This document shows, piece after piece, positions 16,937 to 25,406 of a stretch of 64,000 nt of DNA (the stretch's first letter is position 1; every line of letters starts with the position of its first letter). Source of the DNA: Terriglobia bacterium (GTDB taxonomy: Bacteria > Acidobacteriota > Terriglobia > Terriglobales > Acidobacteriaceae); assembly GCA_020073465.1 (NCBI GenBank), contig JAIQFC010000003.1:277920-341919 (forward strand). The letters are read 5' to 3'. A model generated the notes under the pieces. That model ran no database searches. It had not been told where the DNA came from and saw only the letters and a program-made list of their open reading frames with translations. A program made the position numbers and the translations under genes.

Positions 16937-17989
16937 CTAATCCAAGTTGTTGTCGCGACGCTTCAATGTTGGCCGTTCGTCGTCAACACTTGACTCGTCG
17001 GTGGTCTTCGGTACTCGTCGCAAGGTGGGTTTGTCGTCTTTCGTCTCATCAGTAGTAATCCGGCGCCTGTTCTCCAGCGCAGCAAGGCGGACCCTCACTT
17101 CATCAAACTCGGACGTGGTGAGGACGTATTGGGCGGAAGATGGGAGTTTGGTCTCGATTTGCTTCTGGGCCTTGGCGACCCGACTCTCGATTGGTGGATG
17201 GGAAGCAAACACTTTCGACAATGTTCCCGGCTTCTTCTTCTCTCTCGCCTGGATCTTCTCGAAGAAACTCATAAGTGATTGCGGGTCATAACCGGTTTTG
17301 TACAGGTATTGCACCCCGAGGTAATCAGCCTCTTCTTCAAATCCACGAGAGAATTTCATAAAGCTCATTGGCACCCCGATTCCGGCAGCCGACCGAGCCG
17401 CGTATCCCACTCCGCCACCCACAAAAATCAAGGGAATCGAAGCGATATTCGCTAAGTTCAAACGAGTCATTTGCCGGACAGCATGGCGGGCAGCCACGTG
17501 TGCGACCTCGTGTGCTATCACTCCCGCCAACTCGGCTTCTTCGTCCGCCGCCAGCAGCAGCCCTGAATGCACATACAGGAATCCGCCGGGCAAAGCGAAC
17601 GCGTTAATCTCATTGGCGTCGATCACCTTGAAAATGAAAGGTACCTTTGAATCGGAGTTCCGTACGATGTTCTGCCCGAGCCGGTTCACATACTCCGTGA
17701 CGACTGGGTCCGCGACCAGTTTCACGGAGCTGTCGATCATCTGAGCGTATTCCCTGCCCATCTTTATCTCGGTTTCCAGCGAGTACCAGTTCCCCAGCCC
17801 ACGACCGCCGAGATCGCGGTTTCCGATTGCGTTGATGTCATCTTTGCTGCCTTCCTTCACCTTGGGCTCCTGGATGGGGCGCTGTGCCTCGTCAACCCGA
17901 GGATGCTCGTCGGCGCCGCTCGCGAAACTGGAGTGCGTGAAACACAGGAAGAGAATCAGCATGGCTGATGTTGTGGCGCCGCGTCTCAT
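16937..17989 (-). CDS. Periplasmic M48 metalloprotease (BepA/YggG-like)
   Basis: From the ATG at 17989 (GGAGGTG upstream) the product is 350 aa with signal peptide 'MRRGATTSAMLILFLCFTHS'. The longer open frame to 18127 overlaps the start of the divergent nhaR-like gene and lacks an SD. The domain has 'NEINAFALPGGFLYVHSGLL', the zinc motif 'AHEVAHVAARHAVRQM' and the third ligand in 'EEEADYLGVQYLYKTGYDP', all typical of M48 envelope quality-control proteases. The C-terminal tail 'RRITTDETKDDKPTLRR' is charged and low in complexity. As first gene of the minus-strand stress operon it may sense or repair envelope damage. Confidence 0.9.
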   Translation of the reverse strand: MRRGATTSAMLILFLCFTHSSFASGADEHPRVDEAQRPIQEPKVKEGSKDDINAIGNRDLGGRGLGNWYSLETEIKMGREYAQMIDSSVKLVADPVVTEYVNRLGQNIVRNSDSKVPFIFKVIDANEINAFALPGGFLYVHSGLLLAADEEAELAGVIAHEVAHVAARHAVRQMTRLNLANIASIPLIFVGGGVGYAARSAAGIGVPMSFMKFSRGFEEEADYLGVQYLYKTGYDPQSLMSFFEKIQAREKKKPGTLSKVFASHPPIESRVAKAQKQIETKLPSSAQYVLTTSEFDEVRVRLAALENRRRITTDETKDDKPTLRRVPKTTDESSVDDERPTLKRRDNNLD

Positions 17990-18050
17990 GGTGCACCTCC
18001 TCCACTTCTGAGCACCTGCTTCATTCATATGCTCCGGGAGGTGCATTAGA

Positions 18051-18064
18051 AAAGTAGAAAGTTT
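18051..18064. repeat. 14-bp motif, left copy, in the divergent bepA/nhaR-like promoter
   Basis: AAAGTAGAAAGTTT occurs here between the divergent stress operon and the NhaR-like gene. Its exact reverse complement lies at 19183-19196, downstream of the NhaR-like gene. The position suggests a regulator-binding site. Confidence 0.5.
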
Positions 18065-18103
18065 ATGATGTATTCGTAGGTTTACTGAAAGTGTGCTTCG
18101 GCC

Positions 18104-19018
18104 ATGGAATGGCTCAACTACCATCACTTGCTCTACTTCTGGACTGTGGCCCGGACCGGCAGCATCTCCGCCGCCAGTAAAGAACTGCGGCTTGCCTCGC
18201 CAACCATCAGCAATCAGATTCGTAAACTGGAAAACAACCTGGGCGAAGAACTGTTACGCCGCTCCGGTCGCAAGCTGGTCCTCACCGATATGGGACGGAT
18301 CGCGATGCGTTATGCGGATGAAATCTTTACCCTGGGGCAGGAATTCACCAGCACGATGAAGGAACGGCCAACCGGCCGGCCCCTCAGATTCTGTGTGGGG
18401 ATTGCCGACGTATTGCCGAAGACCATCGCATTTCGATTGATCGAACCGGCGTTGCGGCTAAGTACTCCTGTACATTTGATCTGCCGTGAGGACAGGCCAG
18501 ATCATTTGTTGGCCGACTTGGCCGTTCATGACATTGACGTGGTCCTTTCCGACGCTCCGGCCAGCCCAGCTGCGAACATTCGGGCCTTCAATCACCTGTT
18601 AGGCGAGTGCGGAGTCAGTTTTGTCGCTCCCAAGAAACTGGTGTTCCTCAAGAAGGGGTTCCCGCGGTCCCTGGACGGGGCGCCCTTCCTGCTTCCCTTG
18701 GACAACACTGCTTTGCGGCGCGATTTGGACGAATGGTTCCATTCCCAAAAGCTAAGGCCGGCCGTTATGGGCGAATTTGCCGATCTCGCCTTGCTCAGAG
18801 TCTTCGCGGAAGAAGGGTTTGGAGTATTCGCAGTGCCAAGCCTGATGGAAGATCAGATGCGGCGCTACGGGTTTCATAAGATCGGCGCGACAGCCGCAAT
18901 TACTGTCCGCTTCTATGCAATCTCTGTGGAGCGACAAGTGCGCCACCCTGCCGTGGTTGCCGTTTGCGAAGGCGCACGAAATACTCTGCTCCGTCAGGTT
19001 AATCGGCAGCCAAGATAG
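18104..19018 (+). CDS. nhaR: NhaR-like LysR-family transcriptional regulator
   Basis: The product is 304 aa. The start 'MEWLNYHHLLYFWTVARTGSI' is characteristic of NhaR. It is followed by the LysR winged helix ('SAASKELRLASPTISNQIRKLE') and a substrate-binding domain with 'LRFCVGIADVLPKTIAFRLIEPAL'. NhaR activates the nhaA Na+/H+ antiporter gene and responds to sodium and pH. No antiporter is in the window; instead the gene is divergent from the stress operon, with 114 bases between starts. LysR proteins often control their divergent neighbour, so it is the best candidate regulator of that operon. The symbol denotes family, not proven orthology. Confidence 0.85.
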   Translation: MEWLNYHHLLYFWTVARTGSISAASKELRLASPTISNQIRKLENNLGEELLRRSGRKLVLTDMGRIAMRYADEIFTLGQEFTSTMKERPTGRPLRFCVGIADVLPKTIAFRLIEPALRLSTPVHLICREDRPDHLLADLAVHDIDVVLSDAPASPAANIRAFNHLLGECGVSFVAPKKLVFLKKGFPRSLDGAPFLLPLDNTALRRDLDEWFHSQKLRPAVMGEFADLALLRVFAEEGFGVFAVPSLMEDQMRRYGFHKIGATAAITVRFYAISVERQVRHPAVVAVCEGARNTLLRQVNRQPR

Positions 19019-19182
19019 GCGAAGGGATAGGCAGTGTCGGGTACGCTGGCCTGGTCGTTGCACTGAAGCGCACCAGGTAACAACTCTGGCACACTTTTTC
19101 CGCAGTGGGTGCCGTGCCCGCGATTTTCTCGCGGGATTTATCGGGACTTGTGACACTTTTGCAAAAACTAATGATTCGCGTC

Positions 19183-19196
19183 AAACTTTCTACTTT
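19183..19196. repeat. 14-bp motif, right copy, inverted relative to 18051-18064
   Basis: AAACTTTCTACTTT here is the exact reverse complement of the motif in the nhaR-like promoter, and lies 86 bases before the small secreted hypothetical at 19282. It lies in a 263-base interval that holds nothing else recognisable. Confidence 0.5.
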
Positions 19197-19281
19197 CGCA
19201 ACACATCTCTTTGGTTTATGAACAAGTATCGTGCACACAAATTGGCGGATACGTTTGTCTCTTGGACCGTCGGTCTGGACT

Positions 19282-19584
19282 ATGAAAGCACTCCGCAAGG
19301 CTGTGTTTTTTCTCGCAGCGCTGTCTGTCCTGCTGGGTCCGCCCCTGACCGTCGCGGTTGAGAACGATGACCTTCAAAATCCTCCGGCCATCAATCTTGC
19401 CGTGGCCCCTGCCGCGGTCTGCCAGAGTTCTCGTGGCACGGTATATGCGCGAGCGTTGTTGTCGGCGACCGTTCTGGTTGCCGCATACCCTCTTTCTTTG
19501 CACTCTTTCGAAGGAAACGTTTCCAGTTTAGTTTTCCACGACTGTCGATCCAGCCTCCGATCCCTCTGCGTGCTTCGTTGTTAG
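19282..19584 (+). CDS. Possible small secreted hypothetical protein
   Basis: From the ATG at 19282 the product is 100 aa. 'MKALRKAVFFLAALSVLLG' looks like a signal peptide or anchor, but the rest ('SSLVFHDCRSSLRSLCVLRC') is low in order and no family is seen. No strong SD precedes it. The 14-bp motif upstream is the main argument that a transcript starts here. Confidence 0.3.
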   Translation: MKALRKAVFFLAALSVLLGPPLTVAVENDDLQNPPAINLAVAPAAVCQSSRGTVYARALLSATVLVAAYPLSLHSFEGNVSSLVFHDCRSSLRSLCVLRC

Positions 19585-19677
19585 CCTCTGCTCCTTTTTG
19601 ATGAACCCGTCAGTCCCCCGTGCAGAGAAATCTCAAACCGGGGGAATCATCCTGTTCAGCGATGGAGGGTTTGGCCA

Positions 19678-19899
19678 ATGTCGGATACGGGTAGGAGCTG
19701 GCCAGAGCTTTATAGACAAGCGATTCTGGAATCAGACCGCGGCAGGTTGCCTGCCCGGATTGACGAGGCAAGTGAAGCCATTCGGCACCGCGCCAGGGAG
19801 CTGTGGTATGGAGGCTCACCTGAAACACGGGAGCGACGCGATCTGGATGCCGCGCTCCGTTTCCTGGGATTGCTCCGAATGGTAGGTACGGACAAATAG
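19678..19899 (+). CDS. Small conserved-type hypothetical protein
   Basis: The product is 73 aa, soluble and mostly helical: 'SWPELYRQAILESDRGRLPARIDEASEAIRHRARELW' then 'SPETRERRDLDAALRFLGLLRM'. This arrangement is familiar from small acidobacterial proteins of unknown role, sometimes near regulators. No catalytic motif is present. It is monocistronic and converges on the NIPSNAP gene with 75 bases between stops. Confidence 0.7.
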   Translation: MSDTGRSWPELYRQAILESDRGRLPARIDEASEAIRHRARELWYGGSPETRERRDLDAALRFLGLLRMVGTDK

Positions 19900-19974
19900 G
19901 ACCCATCGTGGTGGGACCTCGCCAGTTCTCTTGGTCTGCTGTTCCAACCACATCGAGGACCAGGTCACCAGAAC

Positions 19975-20283
19975 TCAGTATTCCAGCACCTCGTAAAATT
20001 CGATCCAGCTCTGCTGGAACAGGGGATGTTGCTTGCCGGCCAGTTCCGTGTGTTCGGGGCTGTCGTCGATTTGTTTGAGGGCTTTTTCCGCAGCCGCGAG
20101 GGAGTCAAATCGACATTGCCAGACGATGGTATTGGCGGGCTCACGGCCGGAGATCGGCGCGAACCGCTCACCTCGCGGGAGGAGACCGCGAAGCTCCAGG
20201 TCGGCGAATTGCTTCTCCAGGGCCTGGAATTGCTGTTTGTGGGAAGGGAGATATTGCTGAACAAGTCGCAACATGATGGCCAC
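19975..20283 (-). CDS. NIPSNAP-like (dimeric alpha/beta barrel) protein
   Basis: The product is 102 aa. 'MLRLVQQYLPSHKQQFQALEKQF', 'RFAPISGREPANTIVWQCRFDSLAAAEKALKQI' and the end 'IEFYEVLEY' fit the ferredoxin-like NIPSNAP/Dabb fold. It follows the permease gene by 65 bases and is probably the last gene of the galactosidase, TonB receptor, permease transcript. No catalytic residues can be named; the function is unknown. Confidence 0.72.
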   Translation of the reverse strand: MAIMLRLVQQYLPSHKQQFQALEKQFADLELRGLLPRGERFAPISGREPANTIVWQCRFDSLAAAEKALKQIDDSPEHTELAGKQHPLFQQSWIEFYEVLEY

Positions 20284-20348
20284 GGTATCCTCCTAAGATG
20301 ACAGCGAATCGTTTGCTTGCCCGGCGTGGGTTTTCTCGCGTCACGCGA

Positions 20349-21731
20349 TTAATTCGTGGTTCCTGCCGCTCCGTTCGTTTCGTCGGGAATGTCGAACGAG
20401 ACCAATTCCGCCTTGAAGCCGCGGGTTCGAAAGGCTCCGTAGGCGATTCCGAGCGTCATCCAGATCACTCCGGCGATCTTGGCGGGACGGCTCAGATTCA
20501 ACCACAAGAGCAAGCAAACAGTGAATCCGAGGATCGGCACTAGGAAGTTGCTCAGGTCCCGCTTGCGCTCGCGCAGAAAATACCTGGTGAACGAAGCGGC
20601 ATTGACTCCCATGAACGCCAGCAAGGCGCCGAAATTCAGCAACTCGGCTGCGCGCTCGAAGGTCAGGAAGGTTGTGCCGATCAGAGCGAAGACGCCGACG
20701 AACAGAACATTGTTGCGCGGGATGCGGCGCTTCGGTTCGATGGCACCGAAAAATGATTTCGGAATCGCATTGCTCCGGCCCATCCCATACAGCAGGCGCG
20801 CGGCTCCCAACTGCGATCCCATGCCAGATCCGACCGTTGCCACGAGCAGCGTCACGTTGATGAGGCTGAACAGCCAGTGACCAGCGGCGCGCCCGGCTAC
20901 GGAAACATAGGCGGTGTCCACATCGGGAAAAGGTTGTGAGCCGGGCCACACCAACTGTGCGGCGTAGACCTCGATCGAGGCCAGGGCGCCTGTGATCAAG
21001 CACACGAGCACTGTGGCCAGGAGAATATTGCGCTTGGGATTCTCGGCCTCCTCGGAGAGAGTGGAGATTCCATCAAATCCGATGTAGGTCAGCACGGCCA
21101 GCGAAGTTCCGCCCAGTACGGCCGGGACGGAAAACGTCTGCGGGTCGTAGAAGGGTCGGGTGAAGAAAGCGATGCCGTTATGCGGAGTGCTGAAGACGTA
21201 GCGAGCAGCCGCCGCCAGAAATATGAGGATGACAATTCCCATCGAGGCTGCGAGCGTATCGTTGATCCGAGCCGAGGTTCGAATCCCGAAGAGGTTAAGT
21301 CCGGTAAACAACACAAGAAAGAGGACTACTAAAACCGGGTAAGGAATTTCCGGAAAGAAATTCAAAGCGAACTTACTGCACAGAATCGTGCATACGATCG
21401 GATTGAGCATGTAATCCATCGCCATGCCCCAGCCGGTGACGTATCCGAGAGCGGGATGGATTTCGGATCCAACGTAGGTGAATGCAGATCCCGCACTGGG
21501 GTAAGCTCGCGCCATGCGCCCGTAGCTGATGGCCGTGAACAACATGGCCACCATGGCGATCAAGACTGTGGTCACTGCGTGGCCGTGCGCGCGCTGGCTC
21601 ATGATCCCGTAGACGGGCATCGGAGCCGTGGGCTGAATGACGATCATCCCGTAGAGGATCAGGTCCCAAAGGCCAAGAGCCCGGCGGAGGCGGGGCGCAG
21701 GGGCAGCGGAAACGGTTTGAGCTTCTGGCAT
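20349..21731 (-). CDS. APC-superfamily permease
   Basis: The product is 460 aa with about 12 membrane segments. The N-terminus 'LRRALGLWDLILYGMIVIQPTAPMPVYG' carries the APC helix-1 break, and 'GYVTGWGMAMDYMLNPIV' and 'LTYIGFDGISTLSEEAENPKRNI' are diagnostic APC motifs ('GFD..S...E.E'). The family usually imports amino acids or polyamines. Here it lies 72 bases downstream of a TonB-dependent receptor in a galactosidase locus, so it could be the inner-membrane step for the same substrate. That is inferred and would be unusual for a sugar. Confidence 0.85.
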   Translation of the reverse strand: MPEAQTVSAAPAPRLRRALGLWDLILYGMIVIQPTAPMPVYGIMSQRAHGHAVTTVLIAMVAMLFTAISYGRMARAYPSAGSAFTYVGSEIHPALGYVTGWGMAMDYMLNPIVCTILCSKFALNFFPEIPYPVLVVLFLVLFTGLNLFGIRTSARINDTLAASMGIVILIFLAAAARYVFSTPHNGIAFFTRPFYDPQTFSVPAVLGGTSLAVLTYIGFDGISTLSEEAENPKRNILLATVLVCLITGALASIEVYAAQLVWPGSQPFPDVDTAYVSVAGRAAGHWLFSLINVTLLVATVGSGMGSQLGAARLLYGMGRSNAIPKSFFGAIEPKRRIPRNNVLFVGVFALIGTTFLTFERAAELLNFGALLAFMGVNAASFTRYFLRERKRDLSNFLVPILGFTVCLLLWLNLSRPAKIAGVIWMTLGIAYGAFRTRGFKAELVSFDIPDETNGAAGTTN

Positions 21732-21754
21732 GCTGTCGGTCGTTTACAGGCGAT

Positions 21755-21781
21755 AGGGGGCGAGTTCGAAGCTCGCCCCTT
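21755..21781. other. Stable hairpin between TonB receptor and permease genes
   Basis: GGGGCGAG and CTCGCCCC flank a 7-base loop. The T-run that would make an intrinsic terminator is on the plus strand, while both adjacent genes are on the minus strand. It therefore more likely stabilises or attenuates the minus-strand transcript. Confidence 0.5.
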
Positions 21782-21803
21782 TTTGCGCCGGGGAAGCGCG
21801 CTG

Positions 21804-24800
21804 CTAGAAATAGAACTTCATCGCAAACTGAATGAATCGGGGATCACGAGCGGCCTGCAACTGTCCGAACTGCGCCGTTCCCAGCTCGATCGCGACCGGC
21901 TCAACCTGGCCGGCGGCTCCGATTGGGCCCCACAGCGGGTTCACGTGGTTCCACAAGTTGAAGAAATCGGCGCGGAATTCGACTCGCATCTGCTCGCGGA
22001 CGGGGAACGCTTTCAGCATCGACAAATCCCAGGTCTGATAACCGGGACCATGCGTGATGTTACGTCCTTCATTACCAAAAGTACCCGGGACGGTATTGCT
22101 CTCAAATGCGCACGTATTGAAAAACGTGCCTGCCACGCAGGGTTTGCCATTCGGATTGCCGACGACATTCGGTCGTGAGCAATTGAATCCTACGGTACCG
22201 CCGCAGTCGGTATTCGAACTGTTGTTAAGAGGGTCTGTGACGGTGAACCAGTTGCCGGTGGAAGCCGAAACGATTCCAGCCACTTGCCAGTTCCCGATCA
22301 CCTGGTTCAGGAATCCAGAAGCATTTCCTCCCAAAGTCTTGCCCCTTCCAAATGGCAACTCCCAGGCGTAGCTGACGACCAGGTGGTGGCGAATATCGAA
22401 GTCAGAATTTCCGTACTCCATCTGGGGGAACCGCTGGTCGCGGAAGTCTCCGTTGTTCAACGATCCCAGGCTGGCGCTGGAAGCGTCGTCGGAGGAATGG
22501 CTGTAGGTGTAGGAGGCCTCAAATTGCAGTCCGTGCGATGCGCGCTTCTCTACTCTCGCTTGCAGGGAGTTGTAGTTGGAGAAAGTGTCGGAGCGGAAAG
22601 AATCAATGGTTCCGTCCACCGAGGGGAAGGGCCGACGATCCGCCAGCGGGGCATTGGGATCAGTACTCGGGGTAGCCTGATTGCCATTGTAGAAACCGTA
22701 GAGCCGCTGGCCGTGCGAACCCGCATAGGAGAGCTCGACTACAGTGTCTGCCGGCAGCTGATACTCCATGCCCAGGTGCCATTGCTGCATCATGGGGGTC
22801 TTCAAGTGAGGATCGATCGAGTACAACAGCGGGTTGTTCGGGTCCACCAGCGAATTAGCCGGATAACCTTGCGTCCAGAAGTTATTGATCATCAGGCTGG
22901 TGTCTGGCGGTTGGTTTTCTACAAGCTTTACTCCGATCGCACAATTCTGGTCCCCCAGCGCAGGATTGGCAGCTGCTGGAACAGGATTGCCGCAGGGCGA
23001 ATTGAAGGACTGGGTGATGAAGAAGGGGGGATTGAACCCCGGACTGGGAAATGAGAACGGACCGTTCTCGACGCCACCGTAGAAGATTCCGTAGCCGCCG
23101 CGCATCACCAACTTATTGGTCAGTTTGAGGGCAAGCCCGAAGCGTGGGGCAAAGTCTTTGTAGTCAGGGCTGATCAGGCCATGCGAAGCGGTCGCCTGCA
23201 ACGGCAAGTACGAGGCAATGGCTGGCGTAAGCTGCGCCGTTGTTCCCTTCGGCACGACGAGAGTGTTGGTTCTGAAATCGAACGTGGCCAGCTGATTCTT
23301 GCCTTCGGTAACGTGCATGAAAAGCTCGTAGCGAAGCCCCAGATTCAGTGTGAGCTTGTCATTGACACGGATATCGTCCTGTCCGAAGAAGGCGAACGTG
23401 TTTCGGTGATAATCCACGCCGTGCAGATTGACAATGCTGGCGCCATCCGGGACGCCAAGCAGGAACGAAGCAATGTCGTCTCCTCCCGTGGGCGAGCCAT
23501 CGGGATTGGTCGGAAGCGCAGGATTGCTGGTGAAATCGGGAGCGAAACTCATGTCGCCGCGCGGGGCAGAGTCCTGAAAGATGGTGAATTGTTCTTTGCG
23601 AAGCTCGGTGCCGAACTTTATCGAATGTCGGCCATGGATCCAGATTATGTTTTCATTCAGCACAAAACTGTTTTGCTTTTCGATGGAAGGGAGAAAATCT
23701 GAACTGCCGACGCAGGAATAGTTGGCAAAACAGATCGAGGGAAGGCCGCCGATTCCGGGCTGAAAGGGAACGCCCAGCAAGCCAAGCTGTCCTGACACGT
23801 CGGTATTTGCATTGGGCTCGACGCGATGCGAGTTGATACGGTTGTATCCCAAGCGGAACTCATTCAGCAGTTTCGGTGAAAACGTGTGCAGTTCGCTGAT
23901 GGCCGCGCTGCGGTACGCGTTGTCCTGATTGCCCGCCGTGAACCCGCCGCCATCAAGAAAACTGGTGAAGGGGCCTGGGGTGAAGATGGGTTGGTTCTCG
24001 TAACTGAAACGGGCGAAGAAGTTATCTTTGTCGGAAAAAGTGTGGTCGACCCGGACGTCGAAATTGTCTTGCTGAAGGCTCTTCTTGGGATCGACAAGAT
24101 AGTTATTCCCGGTGATGTCTACGTTCGGTGTGGGGAATAGGGCCGCCAGTCCGGCAGCCACGGAATTGATTGCGCTCGGACCGGAACTGGGGAAGATGTT
24201 CGTAGGCACGCCACCGCTGTCCACGGCGATAGGAACGCCACAGAATGTTCCGGGTCCGGTACTTTGTGTAAGACGTGGATTGAAAACCTCTCCCTGATAG
24301 GTAGGATTCCCGCTGCAGTCGAGAGCGCCAGGAATCGGGGTGCTCAGATCGAGGAAACTGGAAAAATCGCCCCCTAGCATGTCCGGCGTCGGAATCAGGA
24401 GCAGTTGCGGCAATGCCTGCCGAATGCGCAATCCCTCGTAGTCCACAAAGAAGAAAGTGCGACCCTTGACAATCGGGCCGCCGAGCGTGGCTCCGAATTG
24501 GTTTTGCTGGTACGGCTGCCGGCCCAGGAAATCGAACGCATTTCGTCCGTCCAGCTTGTCATTTCGAATGAACTCGTACAGGTTGCCGTGGAATGCGTTG
24601 GTGCCGGACTTGATGACGGCATTCATGATCGCGCCATTTCCCCGGCCGAACTCTGAACTGTAGGAGTTGGTCTGCACCTTGAACTCGCCGATAGCATCGA
24701 CGGAAGGTTGAATCACGTAGGCGCTTCCGTTGAGTACGTCCCCCAGGTTTGCGTTGTTGTCGATGCCGTCGAGCAGAAAGTTGTTCTGCAATGCGCGCGC

Positions 24801-25370
24801 GCCGTTGGAACTGAATCCGAAGCTGGTCTCAGTTCGCGAACCCGGCTCGCTGGGCGCGACCCCAACGGCCAGCTGCGCAAGTTGCGCAAAATTCCTGCCG
24901 TTCAGGGGCAGAGTGGTGGCGGTGTGGCTATTCACGACCTGTCCGAGCTCGGAGGTCTCGGTCTCGAGTTGCGCGGCCGTGGTAGAGATCGTCATCGTCT
25001 CACTGACAGCGCCCACCTGCAGAGTTACGTCTACGGCCAAACGATCCTGCACGTTCAAAGTGACCGGACCGGCGGCCGCCTTCTTGAAACCGCCCTTCTC
25101 CACGGTCACGGTGTAGCGGCCAACCCTCAGCGGGCCGGCAACATACTCCCCACTTGAGCTGGTCGTGGTGTTGAACACGGTCCCGCGGTCGACATCGGTG
25201 ATAGCGACCTTCGCGTCGGCGACCACGGCCCCGGTACTGTCCTTGACGCTCCCTACAATATTGCCCATGTCTTTCTGGGCCCAGCCGGCCGGTGCTGCCG
25301 TCACCAGAAAAAGCACAACCATCGCGGCGGACAGAAGCGGGCTGTAACGTTGACGAAAAGCGAACTTCAT
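21804..25370 (-). CDS. TonB-dependent receptor with N-terminal carboxypeptidase-regulatory-like domain (acidobacterial Oar-type)
   Basis: The product is 1188 aa. A signal peptide ('LLSAAMVVLFLVTAAPAGWA') precedes a CarboxypepD_reg domain ('GNIVGSVKDSTGAVVADAKVAI' to about residue 115). The plug follows, with 'LPLNGRNFAQLAQLAVGV' and 'FLLDGIDNNANLG', then a large beta-barrel ending in 'FAMKFYF', a C-terminal aromatic barrel-assembly signal. This is the common acidobacterial SusC-like/Oar type for large-substrate uptake. It begins 36 bases after the GH36-like lipoprotein gene and is likely driven from the operator-controlled promoter near 27750. The probable substrate is an alpha-galactoside, by context. 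Confidence 0.92.
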   Translation of the reverse strand: MKFAFRQRYSPLLSAAMVVLFLVTAAPAGWAQKDMGNIVGSVKDSTGAVVADAKVAITDVDRGTVFNTTTSSSGEYVAGPLRVGRYTVTVEKGGFKKAAAGPVTLNVQDRLAVDVTLQVGAVSETMTISTTAAQLETETSELGQVVNSHTATTLPLNGRNFAQLAQLAVGVAPSEPGSRTETSFGFSSNGARALQNNFLLDGIDNNANLGDVLNGSAYVIQPSVDAIGEFKVQTNSYSSEFGRGNGAIMNAVIKSGTNAFHGNLYEFIRNDKLDGRNAFDFLGRQPYQQNQFGATLGGPIVKGRTFFFVDYEGLRIRQALPQLLLIPTPDMLGGDFSSFLDLSTPIPGALDCSGNPTYQGEVFNPRLTQSTGPGTFCGVPIAVDSGGVPTNIFPSSGPSAINSVAAGLAALFPTPNVDITGNNYLVDPKKSLQQDNFDVRVDHTFSDKDNFFARFSYENQPIFTPGPFTSFLDGGGFTAGNQDNAYRSAAISELHTFSPKLLNEFRLGYNRINSHRVEPNANTDVSGQLGLLGVPFQPGIGGLPSICFANYSCVGSSDFLPSIEKQNSFVLNENIIWIHGRHSIKFGTELRKEQFTIFQDSAPRGDMSFAPDFTSNPALPTNPDGSPTGGDDIASFLLGVPDGASIVNLHGVDYHRNTFAFFGQDDIRVNDKLTLNLGLRYELFMHVTEGKNQLATFDFRTNTLVVPKGTTAQLTPAIASYLPLQATASHGLISPDYKDFAPRFGLALKLTNKLVMRGGYGIFYGGVENGPFSFPSPGFNPPFFITQSFNSPCGNPVPAAANPALGDQNCAIGVKLVENQPPDTSLMINNFWTQGYPANSLVDPNNPLLYSIDPHLKTPMMQQWHLGMEYQLPADTVVELSYAGSHGQRLYGFYNGNQATPSTDPNAPLADRRPFPSVDGTIDSFRSDTFSNYNSLQARVEKRASHGLQFEASYTYSHSSDDASSASLGSLNNGDFRDQRFPQMEYGNSDFDIRHHLVVSYAWELPFGRGKTLGGNASGFLNQVIGNWQVAGIVSASTGNWFTVTDPLNNSSNTDCGGTVGFNCSRPNVVGNPNGKPCVAGTFFNTCAFESNTVPGTFGNEGRNITHGPGYQTWDLSMLKAFPVREQMRVEFRADFFNLWNHVNPLWGPIGAAGQVEPVAIELGTAQFGQLQAARDPRFIQFAMKFYF

Positions 25371-25406
25371 ATTGCGCCTCCAAACAAAAACGGCAGCAGC
25401 GCGGGA

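Noticed and set aside
17990..18127. 46-residue N-terminal extension of the BepA-like protease frame
   Set aside because: It overlaps the divergent nhaR-like start and places residues before a good signal peptide; the ATG at 17989 has GGAGGTG upstream.
19513..19524. GGAAACGTTTCC palindrome as a fourth LacI operator
   Set aside because: It shares only the central AAACGTTT with the operators, lacks the GTG...TAC flanks, and lies inside a possible coding region far from sugar genes.
21755..21781. Hairpin taken as an intrinsic terminator of the TonB receptor gene
   Set aside because: The T-run is on the plus strand while the genes are on the minus strand, so it does not fit a Rho-independent terminator for them.
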